NCBI RefSeq assembly: GCF_016757215.1
Contig: NZ_JAESIY010000003.1
Coordinates: 62,001 to 126,000 of the forward strand
Length of the DNA stretch: 64,000 bases
Direction: 5' to 3'
Source of the DNA: Fulvivirga sediminis
Lineage (GTDB): Bacteria > Bacteroidota > Bacteroidia > Cytophagales > Cyclobacteriaceae
Each line of letters starts with the position of its first letter. The first letter of the stretch is position 1. Position numbers and translations under genes: made by a program. Below, in pieces: positions 42,915-52,155 of this stretch. The notes below the pieces were generated by a model, which did not search any database, was not told the origin of the DNA, and saw only the letters and a list, made by a program, of their open reading frames with translations.

Positions 42915-43580
42915 TTACTGGTATTGTGTGAAGCAGTAAGAGATGATGTTCGCGCCCATTTTAAGAGCTTCTTGCCTTTTTTCTTCCGGGTCGTTGTAGA
43001 TAGCTTGGTCTTCCCATCCATTACCTAGGTCACATTCATAGCTATAGAAGCATACCAACCGACCTTTATACACTAAGCCGAACCCTTGAGACGGTTTGCC
43101 ATCATGTTCATGTACTTTCGGAAGGCCATTAGGAAAATCATACTTTTGATGGTAGATGGGATGATCGAAGGGGAGTTCTACAAATTCTAACTCAGGAAAT
43201 ACCTTTTTCATTTCCAGCCTTATAAATTGATCAAGGCCATAGTTATCATCTATGTGCAAAAATCCTCCTGCTTCAAGGTATTTTCGGAGATTTTGTGCGT
43301 CACTATCTGAAAAAACTACATTTCCATGCCCTGTCATGTAGAGGTAAGGGTAGAGGAAAATATCCGGGCTGCCTACTTCCACATGCTCATCTTCAGCATG
43401 TAAATTGGTGTTAAGGTTTTTGTTGCAAAAATTGATTAGGTTAGGCAGGGCGGTTTTGTTACCATACCAATCACCACCTCCGTTATATTTCAGTTTAGCT
43501 ATTTTTACCTTGCTCTGTGCTTGCAGAGTACCGGATAACATAATAAGCAACGCAAATGTGATGATCTTTTTCATAGGCAT
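42915..43580 (-). CDS. DUF4159 domain secreted protein
   Basis: 221 residues. Starts MPMKKIITFALLIMLSGTLQAQ, signal peptide; the second ATG at 43574 is equally good. The DUF4159 features: GGGDWYGNKTALPNL, DIFLYPYLYMTGHGNV, LEAGGFLHIDDNYG (a Gly-His-Asp cluster), FPELEFVELPFDHPIYH, and CFYSYECDLGNGWED. It resembles glutamine-amidotransferase-like folds seen in methanol/aerotolerance-type operons; here it stands alone. Exported, function unknown. Confidence 0.87.
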   Translation of the reverse strand: MPMKKIITFALLIMLSGTLQAQSKVKIAKLKYNGGGDWYGNKTALPNLINFCNKNLNTNLHAEDEHVEVGSPDIFLYPYLYMTGHGNVVFSDSDAQNLRKYLEAGGFLHIDDNYGLDQFIRLEMKKVFPELEFVELPFDHPIYHQKYDFPNGLPKVHEHDGKPSQGFGLVYKGRLVCFYSYECDLGNGWEDQAIYNDPEEKRQEALKMGANIISYCFTQYQ

Positions 43581-43652
43581 ATCTTACTGTAAAGAAAAAT
43601 AATCTTTTGTAGACTCTAAAAGTTTTCAAGGGTTTATTGTCTTTGCATATAG

Positions 43653-43683
43653 TTGGTCGTAGCCAAACAATCTACTAATTTTG
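43653..43683 (+). promoter_or_regulatory. Bacteroidota-type promoter for the MarR gene
   Basis: TTG at 43653-43655, a 20-base spacer, then TAATTTTG at 43676-43683, an exact TAnnTTTG. The predicted start is only a few bases before the ATG at 43694, so the MarR message would have a very short leader or be leaderless-like. Confidence 0.6.
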
Positions 43684-43693
43684 AGTTAAAATA

Positions 43694-44173
43694 ATGGTTT
43701 TGGATTCTACCAGCATTATAATAAATATCAGAAAACTAGTTCGCCATGTTAATCTTGAATCAAAAAAGATACAGAAAAATTATGGCATAAGCATTCCTCA
43801 GTTGCTCACTTTAAAGTATTTGCAGTTTCAGGAAGGAAATAAGGCTTCTCATGGCCAAATCACAAAGTATCTTAATTTGAACAACAGTACGGTTACCGGT
43901 ATAGTGAATAGGCTTACCCTCAAAGGACTATTGAGTAAGGAGCAGGACCATAAGGATAAGAGGAAGGTATATGCCTTACTTACGCAGCAAGGCAAGAAGA
44001 TGCTTAGCCGAACACCTCAGCTTATGCACGATGAACTGAGTGCTAAACTTTCTAAGCTTACTCCCCAAAAGCTAGAGCAGATAGAACAGGCATTTCAATT
44101 AGTGATTGAAGTAATGGGAATTGATGATGTTGATTCAAATCCATTGTTTGAAGTCGATGATGAAGAAAAATAA
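43694..44173 (+). CDS. MarR-family transcriptional regulator
   Basis: 159 residues with the MarR winged helix: IQKNYGISIPQLLTLKYL, HGQITKYLNLNNSTVTGIVNRL, and the wing GLLSKEQDHKDKRKVYALLT. The last 15 residues are acidic. It is 106 bases before the sodium symporter gene and in the same direction, so it may control the symporter-amidohydrolase-racemase genes that follow (inference). MarR proteins often respond to small aromatic or amino-acid-like compounds. Confidence 0.92.
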   Translation: MVLDSTSIIINIRKLVRHVNLESKKIQKNYGISIPQLLTLKYLQFQEGNKASHGQITKYLNLNNSTVTGIVNRLTLKGLLSKEQDHKDKRKVYALLTQQGKKMLSRTPQLMHDELSAKLSKLTPQKLEQIEQAFQLVIEVMGIDDVDSNPLFEVDDEEK

Positions 44174-44279
44174 AAGATATTATATGATATAAGGCTGATT
44201 GAATGCTTAAAAAATGGTATTTATCATCTCATATCTATACTTTTGCTGTAAATTAGTTTCTGTAGAAAATAATTTCCAT

Positions 44280-45725
44280 ATGCATGCAATTGATCTTATC
44301 ATTTTTGCCGTATACATGCTACTTATGCTTGGCGTGGGCTTTTTCTTCCTAAAGAAAAATAAAAATACAGATGATTATTACGTAGGAGGTAGAACCATGA
44401 GTCCATGGCATGTGGGTTTATCGGTGGTGGCTACAGATGTGGGTGGAGGTTTTTCTATTGGATTAGGAGGCTTAGGTTTCACTATGGGAGTGTCAGGGTC
44501 ATGGATGCTATTTACAGGACTGATAGGAGCCTGGTTGGCTGCAGTGGTACTCATACCTAAGGTAAGCAAACTGTCGCAAGATTTAAACCTGCTTACTTTT
44601 CCACAGATTTTTGGTCACCATTATAATAAGCATGTGGCTTTACTGGCAGGTATAATTTCTGCTATTGGTTACTTAGGCTTTACTAGTTCACAAATATTGG
44701 CAGGTGCTAAGTTGGCCTCAGCCTCGTTTATAGAGCTAGATATGAACACGGCCCTAATCATTATGGGAGTGATAGCAATAGTATACACGGTAATGGGGGG
44801 GATGAAAGCGGTTATTTATACCGATACCATTCAGTGGATTATTCTAATGTCCGGCCTTGTTTTTATTGGGCTCCCTTTGGGGTATTCGGCTATTGGAGGT
44901 TATGACGCTATAGAGCAGACTCTTTCAGCAGATTATTTATCAATGACTAACCTTAGCTGGCAAACATTTGTTAATTGGGGTATAACCATAATTCCTATTT
45001 GGTTTGTAGGTATGACGTTGTATCAGAGAATATATAGCTGCAAGAGTGAGAAGGATGCTAAAAAAGCTTGGTTCATTGCCGGTATATTCGAGTGGCCCAT
45101 AATGGCTTTTATGGGGGTTCTACTAGGGCTTTTTGCTCGTGTGGGTGCAGAACAAGGTATGTTTGAGCACTTGGGCTATGAAGGACTCGGCTCGTTGGAT
45201 GCTGAAATGGGATTACCACTTTTGCTGAGAACGGTGCTGCCTGTAGGACTTATGGGCTTAATGATGTCTGCGTACTTCTCAGCCATTATGTCTACTGCAG
45301 ATAGCTGCCTTATGGCTGCTTCAGGTAATTTACTTACTGATGTTTTTGGTAAATATTTTCATGTGAATAAAAGTGATAAAAGTATACTAAGAACATCTCA
45401 AGTACTTACACTAATTGTAGGAGTAGCAGCGCTGATTTTGGCCACTTACATGAAAAATGTATTGGAACTTATGCTGTATTCCTATGCGTTTATGGTTTCA
45501 GGCTTGTTCGTGCCGATTTTAGGAGCCCTGTTTATTAAAAACAGCAGTTCCCTGGCGGCTTTTTTGGCTATGCTTACAGGGGGTGTAGTCACCTTGGTGC
45601 TCATCCTTACTTCTACAGAGCTACCTTTAGGGCTTGATGCTAATATTTATGGAATAGCGGCTTCAGCTTTTGTATTTGTTACAGTAAATACATTTAGACA
45701 AAAACAGAAAGTAGAATTAAATTAA
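44280..45725 (+). CDS. Sodium:solute symporter (SSS) family transporter
   Basis: 481 residues from the ATG at 44280; an upstream in-frame ATG at 44214 adds 22 unlikely residues. About 13 membrane segments. The start MHAIDLIIFAVYMLLMLGVGFFF, then DDYYVGGRTMSPWHVGLSVVATDVGGGFSIGLGG and GFTSSQILAGAKLAS, and the late S-A-I-M-S-T-A-D-S motif (YFSAIMSTADSCLMAASGN) fit the SSS family (PutP/PanF/SglT). The substrate is not identifiable from sequence; the genes that follow suggest an amino acid or N-acyl amino acid. Head of an operon-like run of five genes with gaps of 4 to 16 bases. Confidence 0.9.
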   Translation: MHAIDLIIFAVYMLLMLGVGFFFLKKNKNTDDYYVGGRTMSPWHVGLSVVATDVGGGFSIGLGGLGFTMGVSGSWMLFTGLIGAWLAAVVLIPKVSKLSQDLNLLTFPQIFGHHYNKHVALLAGIISAIGYLGFTSSQILAGAKLASASFIELDMNTALIIMGVIAIVYTVMGGMKAVIYTDTIQWIILMSGLVFIGLPLGYSAIGGYDAIEQTLSADYLSMTNLSWQTFVNWGITIIPIWFVGMTLYQRIYSCKSEKDAKKAWFIAGIFEWPIMAFMGVLLGLFARVGAEQGMFEHLGYEGLGSLDAEMGLPLLLRTVLPVGLMGLMMSAYFSAIMSTADSCLMAASGNLLTDVFGKYFHVNKSDKSILRTSQVLTLIVGVAALILATYMKNVLELMLYSYAFMVSGLFVPILGALFIKNSSSLAAFLAMLTGGVVTLVLILTSTELPLGLDANIYGIAASAFVFVTVNTFRQKQKVELN

Positions 45726-45729
45726 ACTA

Positions 45730-46212
45730 ATGAATAAAGTACAAGTTAATATAAAAAAAGACACGCAATATATGATTCAGTATAATATCCTCAGACCTGC
45801 TAACACCGTAGGACTTATTCAAAGAGAAGAGGTAGCTAATTTTTTGTTTAAACATTTGGATCAGTATGGAGATCCTAAAGAAGATATTTCAAAAGCAATT
45901 GATTACGCTTTGAATACGGGTGTTACCCCTGGAGGTTATGTAGTTACTGCTCGTAAAGATGGTAAGGTGATAGGAGCGGTAGTAGTAAATAGAACCGGAA
46001 TGAAAGGATATATACCGGAAAATATTTTGGTTTATATAGCTATGGATCGTGATTATAGAGGGCAAGGTATTGGTAAGGAATTAATGAATAAAGCTATTTC
46101 CCATGCAGAAGGAGACATAGCCCTGCATGTTGAGCCTGATAACCCGGCCAAGATTTTATATGAGAAACTAGGTTTTACAAATAAATATTTAGAAATGAGG
46201 CTAAAAAAATAA
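45730..46212 (+). CDS. GNAT-family N-acetyltransferase
   Basis: 160 residues; the GNAT core lies at about 60-158, with GGYVVTARKDGKVIGAVVVN, the acetyl-CoA loop DRDYRGQGIGKELMNKAI, and DNPAKILYEKLGFTNKYL. It probably acetylates a small amine or amino acid. Start is the ATG 5 bases after the symporter stop; ATG at 45772 would give a protein shorter by 14 residues. The gene before is a transporter and the one after an M20 deacylase, so it may be part of an acylated-amino-acid pathway. Confidence 0.88.
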   Translation: MNKVQVNIKKDTQYMIQYNILRPANTVGLIQREEVANFLFKHLDQYGDPKEDISKAIDYALNTGVTPGGYVVTARKDGKVIGAVVVNRTGMKGYIPENILVYIAMDRDYRGQGIGKELMNKAISHAEGDIALHVEPDNPAKILYEKLGFTNKYLEMRLKK

Positions 46213-46228
46213 GCCTCTAGTTTATATA

Positions 46229-47389
46229 ATGATTTTAAAAGATTCATTCCTGCAAGAACTGCAGCAGTTAAGGCATGAACTTCATCAACACCCTGAAGTT
46301 TCTGGAGAGGAGCAGCATACAGCAGAAAGAATAACATCTTTCATTAAAAATTATGATCCTGATGAAGTAATTGATCATATAGGAGGGTATGGTTTAGCAT
46401 TTGTTTTTAATGGCAGTGCAGCTGGGCCTACGCTTACTTTTAGAGCGGAGCTAGATGCGCTACCTATTCATGAAATAAATGAAGTTCCACATCGCTCTTT
46501 GTATGAAAATAAGGGGCATAAGTGTGGCCATGATGGCCATATGATTATGGTGGCAGCTTTGGCCAAGCTGCTGCATGATAACCGACCTGCAAAGGGTAGG
46601 GTTATCTTGCTTTTTCAGCCAGCCGAAGAAACGGGGCAGGGTGCCAGGTGGATGCTTAATGATCCGAAGTATAATCTAATTGAACCTGATTTCATTTTCG
46701 CATTACATAACCTTCCGGGGTATCCCGAAAATCAAATCATTCTAAAAGAAGGTACTTTTGCCGCTGCATCTAAGGGGCTAATTATAGAGCTAATCGGGAA
46801 AACATCTCACGCTGCGGAACCTCAAAATGGCAATAGCCCTTTGCGAGCCATGTCTGAGTTACAGTTATTTCTAAATGAACTCACTTTGCACACAGAGAAT
46901 TTGCAGAATTTCTGTCTGGCTACGGTGGTACATTCGCGTTTAGGAGAAAGAGCTTTTGGTACTACTCCTGGTAAAGCAGAGGTAATGACTACCATAAGGG
47001 CGTATGAAGATAGTGATTTAGCTAAAATGGAAGCTACTGCTGTAGCTTTTGCTAATGAGTTAGGAAAAATGTATGGGCTCAAAGTAAATATTTCTGATAC
47101 TGAAAGCTTTAGTTCTACACTTAATGATAAGAAAGCTGTGGATATGATTACAGAGGCTTCGGTGTTGGTAAGCAATGATATGGTTACTAAAGAAGAGCCT
47201 TTCCGTTGGAGTGAAGATTTTGGTTTATTTACTCAGTCTTGCAAAGGAGCTTTATTCGGCTTAGGAGCGGGTGTTAATACTCCAGATTTGCATAATCCTG
47301 ACTATGATTTTCCTGATGAAATAACCGCTACTGGAGTTGCGGTATTTTATAACATTATTAATAACCTTTTAAATAAGGCCGATGCATGA
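46229..47389 (+). CDS. M20 amidohydrolase (N-acyl amino acid/peptidase type)
   Basis: 386 residues without signal peptide. M20 features: LQQLRHELHQHPEVSGEE at the start, the metal site HKCGHDGHMIMVAAL, VILLFQPAEETGQGARWML, IFALHNLPGYP, a lid domain with KTSHAAEPQNGNSP and VHSRLGERAFGTTPGKAE, and the C-terminal SEDFGLFTQSCKGALFGLGAG. This group (hippuricase, IAA-amino-acid hydrolase, N-acyl-amino acid amidohydrolase) removes an acyl group from an amino acid. It overlaps the racemase gene by 8 bases, so its product and a racemase are made together. Confidence 0.92.
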   Translation: MILKDSFLQELQQLRHELHQHPEVSGEEQHTAERITSFIKNYDPDEVIDHIGGYGLAFVFNGSAAGPTLTFRAELDALPIHEINEVPHRSLYENKGHKCGHDGHMIMVAALAKLLHDNRPAKGRVILLFQPAEETGQGARWMLNDPKYNLIEPDFIFALHNLPGYPENQIILKEGTFAAASKGLIIELIGKTSHAAEPQNGNSPLRAMSELQLFLNELTLHTENLQNFCLATVVHSRLGERAFGTTPGKAEVMTTIRAYEDSDLAKMEATAVAFANELGKMYGLKVNISDTESFSSTLNDKKAVDMITEASVLVSNDMVTKEEPFRWSEDFGLFTQSCKGALFGLGAGVNTPDLHNPDYDFPDEITATGVAVFYNIINNLLNKADA

Positions 47390-48536
47390 TACTTCATTTA
47401 TCATGTTGGATTACGACGCTCTGTCGGCCAATATTGATTTTATTAAAAGCCATCTCAGGCCAGGAGTAAAGCTTTCCTCTGTAATAAAAGGAAATGCTTA
47501 TGGACACGGTATTAGAGAGATGGTGCCTCTGCTGCAAAAATGCGGAGTGGATCATTTCTCTGTTTTTAGTGCTGTAGAGGCTCAAGCCGTTCATAAAATT
47601 ACAGGTGCTGATTGTACTATCATGATCATGGGGCATATACATGATCATGATATTGAATGGGCCATTAAAAATAAAATAGAGTTTTTTGTTTTTGATTATG
47701 AAAGAGGTGCCGTAGCTATAGATATAGCTAAAAAAATAAAACAAACAGCGCGTATTCATGTTGAATTGGAGACAGGCTTCAATAGAACAGGCTTTAATAA
47801 AAAGGATCTTTTAAAGTTTATTAAGCTCATTAAGACTAATAAAGAGTATTTGCAAATTAGTGGCGTTTGTACTCACTATGCAGGTGCAGAAAGCGTTGCT
47901 AACTTTGTAAGGGTAAAAAAACAAATTAATAAGTATAATAAACTTTGTAAATTACTCTCAGATAATGGATTGGAAACAGGTTTAAGACATACTGCCTGTT
48001 CTGCAGCAGCCATGGCGTACCCCAAAACACAAATGGATATGGTACGAATCGGAATATTACAATATGGATTTTGGCCTAGTAAAGAGATATTGATTGATCA
48101 TTTGAGTAAATCAAAAAATGCAGACAAACAAGATCCGTTAAAAAGAGTAATCACCTGGAGTAGCAGTGTTATGAGCTTAAAAGATGTAAAAACAGGAGAT
48201 TTTATTGGTTACGGCACTAGTTTTTTGGCTCATCATGACATGCGTGTAGCTATAGTGCCAGTAGGTTATGCTCATGGTTATGGAAGAGCGTTGAGTAATC
48301 ACGGCAGAGTTTTAGTGAAAGGAAACAGGGTGGGAGTAGTTGGAATGGTAAATATGAATATGATGATGATTGATATTACTGGAATACCCGAAGTAGAGAG
48401 AGGAACACCTGTTATTTTAATTGGAGAAGAAGATAATGTTACTATATCAGTGGCTTCTTTTGGTGAAATGAGTAATCAATTGAATTATGAGCTATTAACT
48501 CGTTTGCCATTAGATATACCACGATTAATAAAATAA
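47382..48536 (+). CDS. alr: Alanine racemase-like fold-III PLP enzyme
   Basis: 384 residues. PLP lysine Lys36 in SVIKGNAYGHG (canonical AVVKANAYGHG, so two changes nearby), then IEFFVFDYE, VHVELETGFNRTGFNKKDL, CSAAAMAYPKTQMDMVRIGI, and the C-terminal domain with FIGYGTSFLAHHD, VAIVPVGYAHGYGRALS, GVVGMVNMNMMMIDIT. The Tyr of IGYGTSF corresponds to the catalytic tyrosine. It interconverts L- and D-alanine or another amino acid. A second fold-III protein lies 2 bases downstream and an M20 deacylase overlaps upstream, suggesting a catabolic role and not just wall synthesis (inference). Confidence 0.9.
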   Translation: MHDTSFIMLDYDALSANIDFIKSHLRPGVKLSSVIKGNAYGHGIREMVPLLQKCGVDHFSVFSAVEAQAVHKITGADCTIMIMGHIHDHDIEWAIKNKIEFFVFDYERGAVAIDIAKKIKQTARIHVELETGFNRTGFNKKDLLKFIKLIKTNKEYLQISGVCTHYAGAESVANFVRVKKQINKYNKLCKLLSDNGLETGLRHTACSAAAMAYPKTQMDMVRIGILQYGFWPSKEILIDHLSKSKNADKQDPLKRVITWSSSVMSLKDVKTGDFIGYGTSFLAHHDMRVAIVPVGYAHGYGRALSNHGRVLVKGNRVGVVGMVNMNMMMIDITGIPEVERGTPVILIGEEDNVTISVASFGEMSNQLNYELLTRLPLDIPRLIK

Positions 48537-48538
48537 AA

Positions 48539-49609
48539 ATGGCTTTTTTAGAATTATATAAAGATCGATTAAAACATAATTACACCTATTTAGAGAAGCT
48601 TTTTAAACAAAGACATATCGAATGGGGTGTAGTTACTAAGTTACTGTGCGGCAATGAAGATTATATAAGAGAGGTGATCGACCTAGGAGTGAAAGAGGTG
48701 CATGACTCTCGCATCAGTAATCTGGAAGTAGTAAAAAGAATAGATCCAAACGTACAGACAGTATACATTAAACCACCAGCTAAAAGAAGTATTTCACAGG
48801 TGGTTAAATTTGCAGATGTAAGCTTTAATTCTAGTTTTTCTACGATTAAGTTGCTTTCGGAAGAAGCTGCTCGGCAGAATAAAATGCACAAGATCATCAT
48901 AATGATAGAAATGGGGGATCTGAGAGAGGGAGTGTTGGGTGAAAATGTAATAGAGTTTTATGCTAAAGTGTTCGAGCTTCCTAATATTAATATTACAGGT
49001 ATAGGTACTAACCTGAATTGCTTACATGGCGTTATGCCTTCACAAGACAAGTTAATACAACTCAGCCTTTACAAGCAATTAATTGAAGCCAAATTTAATA
49101 GAGAAATACCGTGGGTTTCTGGAGGTACGTCTGTAACTATTCCTTTATTGCTTAAAGAAATGAGGCCTATGGGTGTCAATCATTTTAGGGTTGGAGAGAT
49201 TTTGTACTTTGGGCTTAACCTTTTTACTATGAAAACAGTGGAGGGCATGAAAGATGATGTCTTTAAGCTCTACGCTGAGATTATAGAATTGTATGAAAAA
49301 CCTAAAGTTCCTATCGGGGAGTTAGCAGAGAATCCATCTGGCGAATTATTGGAGATTAATGAAGATGATTATGGAAAAACATCTTACAGAGCAATAATAG
49401 ATATTGGCCTGTTAGATATTTCTCCTGAATATTTAATCCCCGACGACCCTAAGTTAGAGGTCACCGGAGCAAGTAGTGATATGCTGGTTATAGATCTCGG
49501 ACAAACTACCGGAAATTATCAGGTAGGAGATTTACTTTCATTTAAACTCCGTTATATGGGAGCTCTGAGTATACTTAATTCCGATTATATAGATAAGAAA
49601 ATCATTTAG
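48539..49609 (+). CDS. Alanine/ornithine racemase family PLP enzyme (Orr-type)
   Basis: 356 residues. Fold-III PLP protein distinct from the Alr next to it: PLP lysine Lys34 in WGVVTKLLCGN, then KEVHDSRISNLEVV, TVYIKPPAKRSIS, MIEMGDLREGVLGE, NCLHGVMPS, WVSGGTSVTIPLL, NHFRVGEILYFG. The sequence fits the Orr/YhfX-type family, to which ornithine racemase belongs. Terminal domain: DYGKTSYRAIIDIGLLDI and DMLVIDLGQTTGNYQVGD. It lies 2 bases after the Alr gene and overlaps the convergent FNT gene by 8 bases. Substrate not deducible: ornithine, lysine or another amino acid. Confidence 0.85.
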   Translation: MAFLELYKDRLKHNYTYLEKLFKQRHIEWGVVTKLLCGNEDYIREVIDLGVKEVHDSRISNLEVVKRIDPNVQTVYIKPPAKRSISQVVKFADVSFNSSFSTIKLLSEEAARQNKMHKIIIMIEMGDLREGVLGENVIEFYAKVFELPNINITGIGTNLNCLHGVMPSQDKLIQLSLYKQLIEAKFNREIPWVSGGTSVTIPLLLKEMRPMGVNHFRVGEILYFGLNLFTMKTVEGMKDDVFKLYAEIIELYEKPKVPIGELAENPSGELLEINEDDYGKTSYRAIIDIGLLDISPEYLIPDDPKLEVTGASSDMLVIDLGQTTGNYQVGDLLSFKLRYMGALSILNSDYIDKKII

Positions 49610-50471
49610 CTTTTTCTTTATCTGAAATATTCTCTTTGTTCCCCTTAAAACTTAGTTTAATCGCGCTAAATTTAATTATTGATACAAATACAACGCCTCC
49701 TATTATATTGCCTATGGTAGTGAAAAATTGGAAGTGAAGGTAATCCATCATGGAGAGTTTGTCAGAGACAAGCACTCCAGCTAGTACTTCTATAGACCCG
49801 ACAATTGAGTGGTGCAAGCCCCCTACACCTATTAAGGCCGTAACTAGGATGACCATGATTACTCGGCTAATAGTTTCTTGAGATGACGTAACCAACCATG
49901 AGAGTTGTCCCATAAGCCATCCTGCCAAGATGCTGCTGCCTAGTATAATTACCCAATCATATTTAGTAAGCTTGTGAGCAAGATGATAAAAGGCTTCTTG
50001 AGAAATAATGCCCATATCAGGCCCTAGGTAGGCAAGTATGAATGCCATAATATATCCGCCTAATAAATTGCCTAGATAAATCACACCCCAAAGCTTTAAC
50101 AAGCTCCTTAAGTTAGTGGCTCCCTGTAATACAGGAATAACTGCCAGCGTGGTATGTTCAGTAAATAATTCTGACCTCCCTATTACCACGAAAATGAATC
50201 CAATAGGGTATGAGATAGACAGAATAAGGTGCATTGCATCTTCTGACACATGATCATGAAGCAAGGTATACATTATTCCAGCCAGGAAAAGAGTAAAGCC
50301 TACCTCCAGGCCAGCAGCAAAGGCAGAAACGAATAGGCCCAGTGGAGAACGTTTATGCTCTGCCATTCCTGTATCGATTTGCTCCTGAAAAATGTGATAG
50401 ATGCTCTTAGGCTCATTACTCACATCTTCAACCTTCTGAGGTTTTGGTTTAAAAAAGTTGAAAATTCCCAT
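49602..50471 (-). CDS. Formate/nitrite transporter family protein
   Basis: 289 residues with six membrane segments. N-terminal extension of about 45 residues (KSIYHIFQEQIDTGMAEHKRS) then GLFVSAFAAGLEVGFTLFLAG, FVVIGRSELFTEHTTLAVIPVL, VIYLGNLLGGYIMAFILAY and GGLHHSIVGSIEVLAGVLV, the pattern of FNT channels of the YfdC type. FNT proteins form pentameric channels for small monovalent acids. Convergent with the racemase gene (8-base overlap); upstream 50472-50727 is intergenic before dps. Confidence 0.9.
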   Translation of the reverse strand: MGIFNFFKPKPQKVEDVSNEPKSIYHIFQEQIDTGMAEHKRSPLGLFVSAFAAGLEVGFTLFLAGIMYTLLHDHVSEDAMHLILSISYPIGFIFVVIGRSELFTEHTTLAVIPVLQGATNLRSLLKLWGVIYLGNLLGGYIMAFILAYLGPDMGIISQEAFYHLAHKLTKYDWVIILGSSILAGWLMGQLSWLVTSSQETISRVIMVILVTALIGVGGLHHSIVGSIEVLAGVLVSDKLSMMDYLHFQFFTTIGNIIGGVVFVSIIKFSAIKLSFKGNKENISDKEKAK

Positions 50472-50727
50472 ATATAATTACTTAAGACAATATAATCTCT
50501 TTAAGTGATAAATTGTTTTACAAGGGGTGTGTAAATTTTTCTACACAAAGTCTTTTTCTATACTCAATATAGGTTTGTCAGTGTAGTTTAAAATGCTTTA
50601 TTACTCTTTAAAATTCTGTTAGAATTGGTTTTAAGTACTGTATGGAAGGATAATGCTTATTTTATGTCAATATTAAGTCCTTTAGTATGGTTCTTGTCTC
50701 TTTAAAGTCAAAAAAACATTAATAGTT

Positions 50728-51264
50728 ATGAGCGTAAAGACAGAAGAAAAAAGAGATAATAATTCTACTGAGAAGAAAAGCAGACTTTGGGCTTACAAGA
50801 AGTTAGGGTTTTCAAAGCCTGAAACTGCAGAAATAGTTAATACATTAAACCAACTTTTGGCTAACTATCATGTTCATTACCAGAAATTAAGAAATTACCA
50901 CTGGAATGTGAAAGGGCCTGACTTTTTTGATATTCATGAAAAGTTTGAAGAGCAATATAATCAGGCCAAGCTCAACATTGATGATATAGCTGAGAGAATA
51001 AGAGTATTTGGATATACACCTATGAGTACTTTAAAGGAGTACTTGGAAAATAGTGAGATAAAAGAAACAGGCTCTGACATGGATGGAATGTCTATGGTAA
51101 GAGAAATACTTAGTGATTTTGAAATACTATTAAGCTATATGGTTAACGTGGCTGATGCAGCTATTGATGTGGGTGATGTAGGTACTGAAAACATGATCAA
51201 TGCATTTGTAGAAGAAATGGAGAAAAGCCATTGGATGTTCACAGCATTTGCATCAAAAGATTAA
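50728..51264 (+). CDS. dps: Dps-type ferritin-like protein
   Basis: 178 residues with a charged N-terminal tail (1-30, likely DNA-contacting). The ferroxidase region reads NYHVHYQKLRNYHWNVKGPDFFDIHEKFEEQYN with the conserved His and Asp/Glu residues, then LNIDDIAERIRVFGYTPMSTL. Dps dodecamers bind iron and shield DNA from peroxide. It lies before the universal stress gene, separated by a terminator, and both are stress proteins. Confidence 0.93.
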   Translation: MSVKTEEKRDNNSTEKKSRLWAYKKLGFSKPETAEIVNTLNQLLANYHVHYQKLRNYHWNVKGPDFFDIHEKFEEQYNQAKLNIDDIAERIRVFGYTPMSTLKEYLENSEIKETGSDMDGMSMVREILSDFEILLSYMVNVADAAIDVGDVGTENMINAFVEEMEKSHWMFTAFASKD

Positions 51265-51297
51265 AAGAGTTAGCTTAGACAGTAGACAATTATAAAC

Positions 51298-51325
51298 AAA
51301 GGCTACGTGTTCGTAGCCTTTAACT
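51298..51325 (+). terminator. Terminator after dps
   Basis: AAAGGCTACG (51298-51307) pairs with CGTAGCCTTT (51312-51321), a 10-base stem with a 4-base loop, then T-rich sequence. It lies 34 bases after the dps stop and 9 bases before the next start. Confidence 0.8.
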
Positions 51326-51333
51326 TTTAATCA

Positions 51334-52155
51334 ATGGATGCTAGAGGAAAAGAAATATTAGTACCAGTTGATTTCACCATGGCTGCAAAATACGGAATTG
51401 ATACTGCAGTCAGATTGGCTAACCGACTGCATACCAAAATTCATCTTGTTAATTTTATTCCCCCACCTGATGACAAGATAAAGGAAAATATACATGTTGA
51501 AGATGTGTTGAGCTCATCAATTAACCTGTTGAAAGAAAATCAGGGCAAGCTGACAGAGTTGGTACACGCTGTAGGCTCTTTAAATAATAATGTTTTTTCT
51601 GAGATTAAAATAGATCGCTTTGCTTCTGGCATAAAGAAACAGCTTAAAAATAAAAATATTGGGCTCATTGTTATGGGGCTTAATGGTCATTTAAGCATAG
51701 GCGATACCCTCTGCCAAAATAAACGAGCCAATGATATCATTAGACTAGGCTGTCCCGTAATGGTTTGTAATGAGCACGTTGATGCACTGATAGAGGCAGA
51801 AAGTATTCTGGTTTCAATGGATGAAGATTCATATCTCAATGATAACTTCGATAAGTTTGTTAGCCTCACGAAAAATATTTTTTCGAAATGGCATTTTATT
51901 CATGTTAATCATCGAAATGATAAAAAACTCTGGAACAGAGATGATTTAAAAAATTTTATTGATAAACACGAAATGTCATCAGCATCCTATGAGGTCGTAG
52001 ATAGCGATGATAAGGAAGCTACAATTATAGAATATGCAGAAAAGACAAATGCTGAATGTGTAGCGGTGAATAGACACGGCAAAACATCCAGCTTTAAAGA
52101 TTGTCAGGTAGAGAAATTGGTCGGAGAAATTAGATTCCCTGTTTTTATTTATTAA
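51334..52155 (+). CDS. Universal stress protein, two UspA-like halves
   Basis: 273 residues. First half starts ILVPVDFTMAAKYGIDTAVRLANRLHTKIHLVNFIPP and ends with IGLIVMGLNGHLSIGDTLCQNKRANDIIR, a variant of the Usp G-2x-G-9x-G nucleotide loop. The second half contains ILVSMDEDSYLND and ECVAVNRHGKTS. It resembles tandem UspA proteins used in stress survival; the second half is degenerate. Convergent with the M23 gene, overlapping by 11 bases. Confidence 0.87.
   Translation: MDARGKEILVPVDFTMAAKYGIDTAVRLANRLHTKIHLVNFIPPPDDKIKENIHVEDVLSSSINLLKENQGKLTELVHAVGSLNNNVFSEIKIDRFASGIKKQLKNKNIGLIVMGLNGHLSIGDTLCQNKRANDIIRLGCPVMVCNEHVDALIEAESILVSMDEDSYLNDNFDKFVSLTKNIFSKWHFIHVNHRNDKKLWNRDDLKNFIDKHEMSSASYEVVDSDDKEATIIEYAEKTNAECVAVNRHGKTSSFKDCQVEKLVGEIRFPVFIY

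Noticed and set aside
45730-49609. A biosynthetic gene cluster for a D-amino acid peptide
   Set aside because: No peptide synthetase, ligase or carrier protein nearby; the genes suit uptake and catabolism better.
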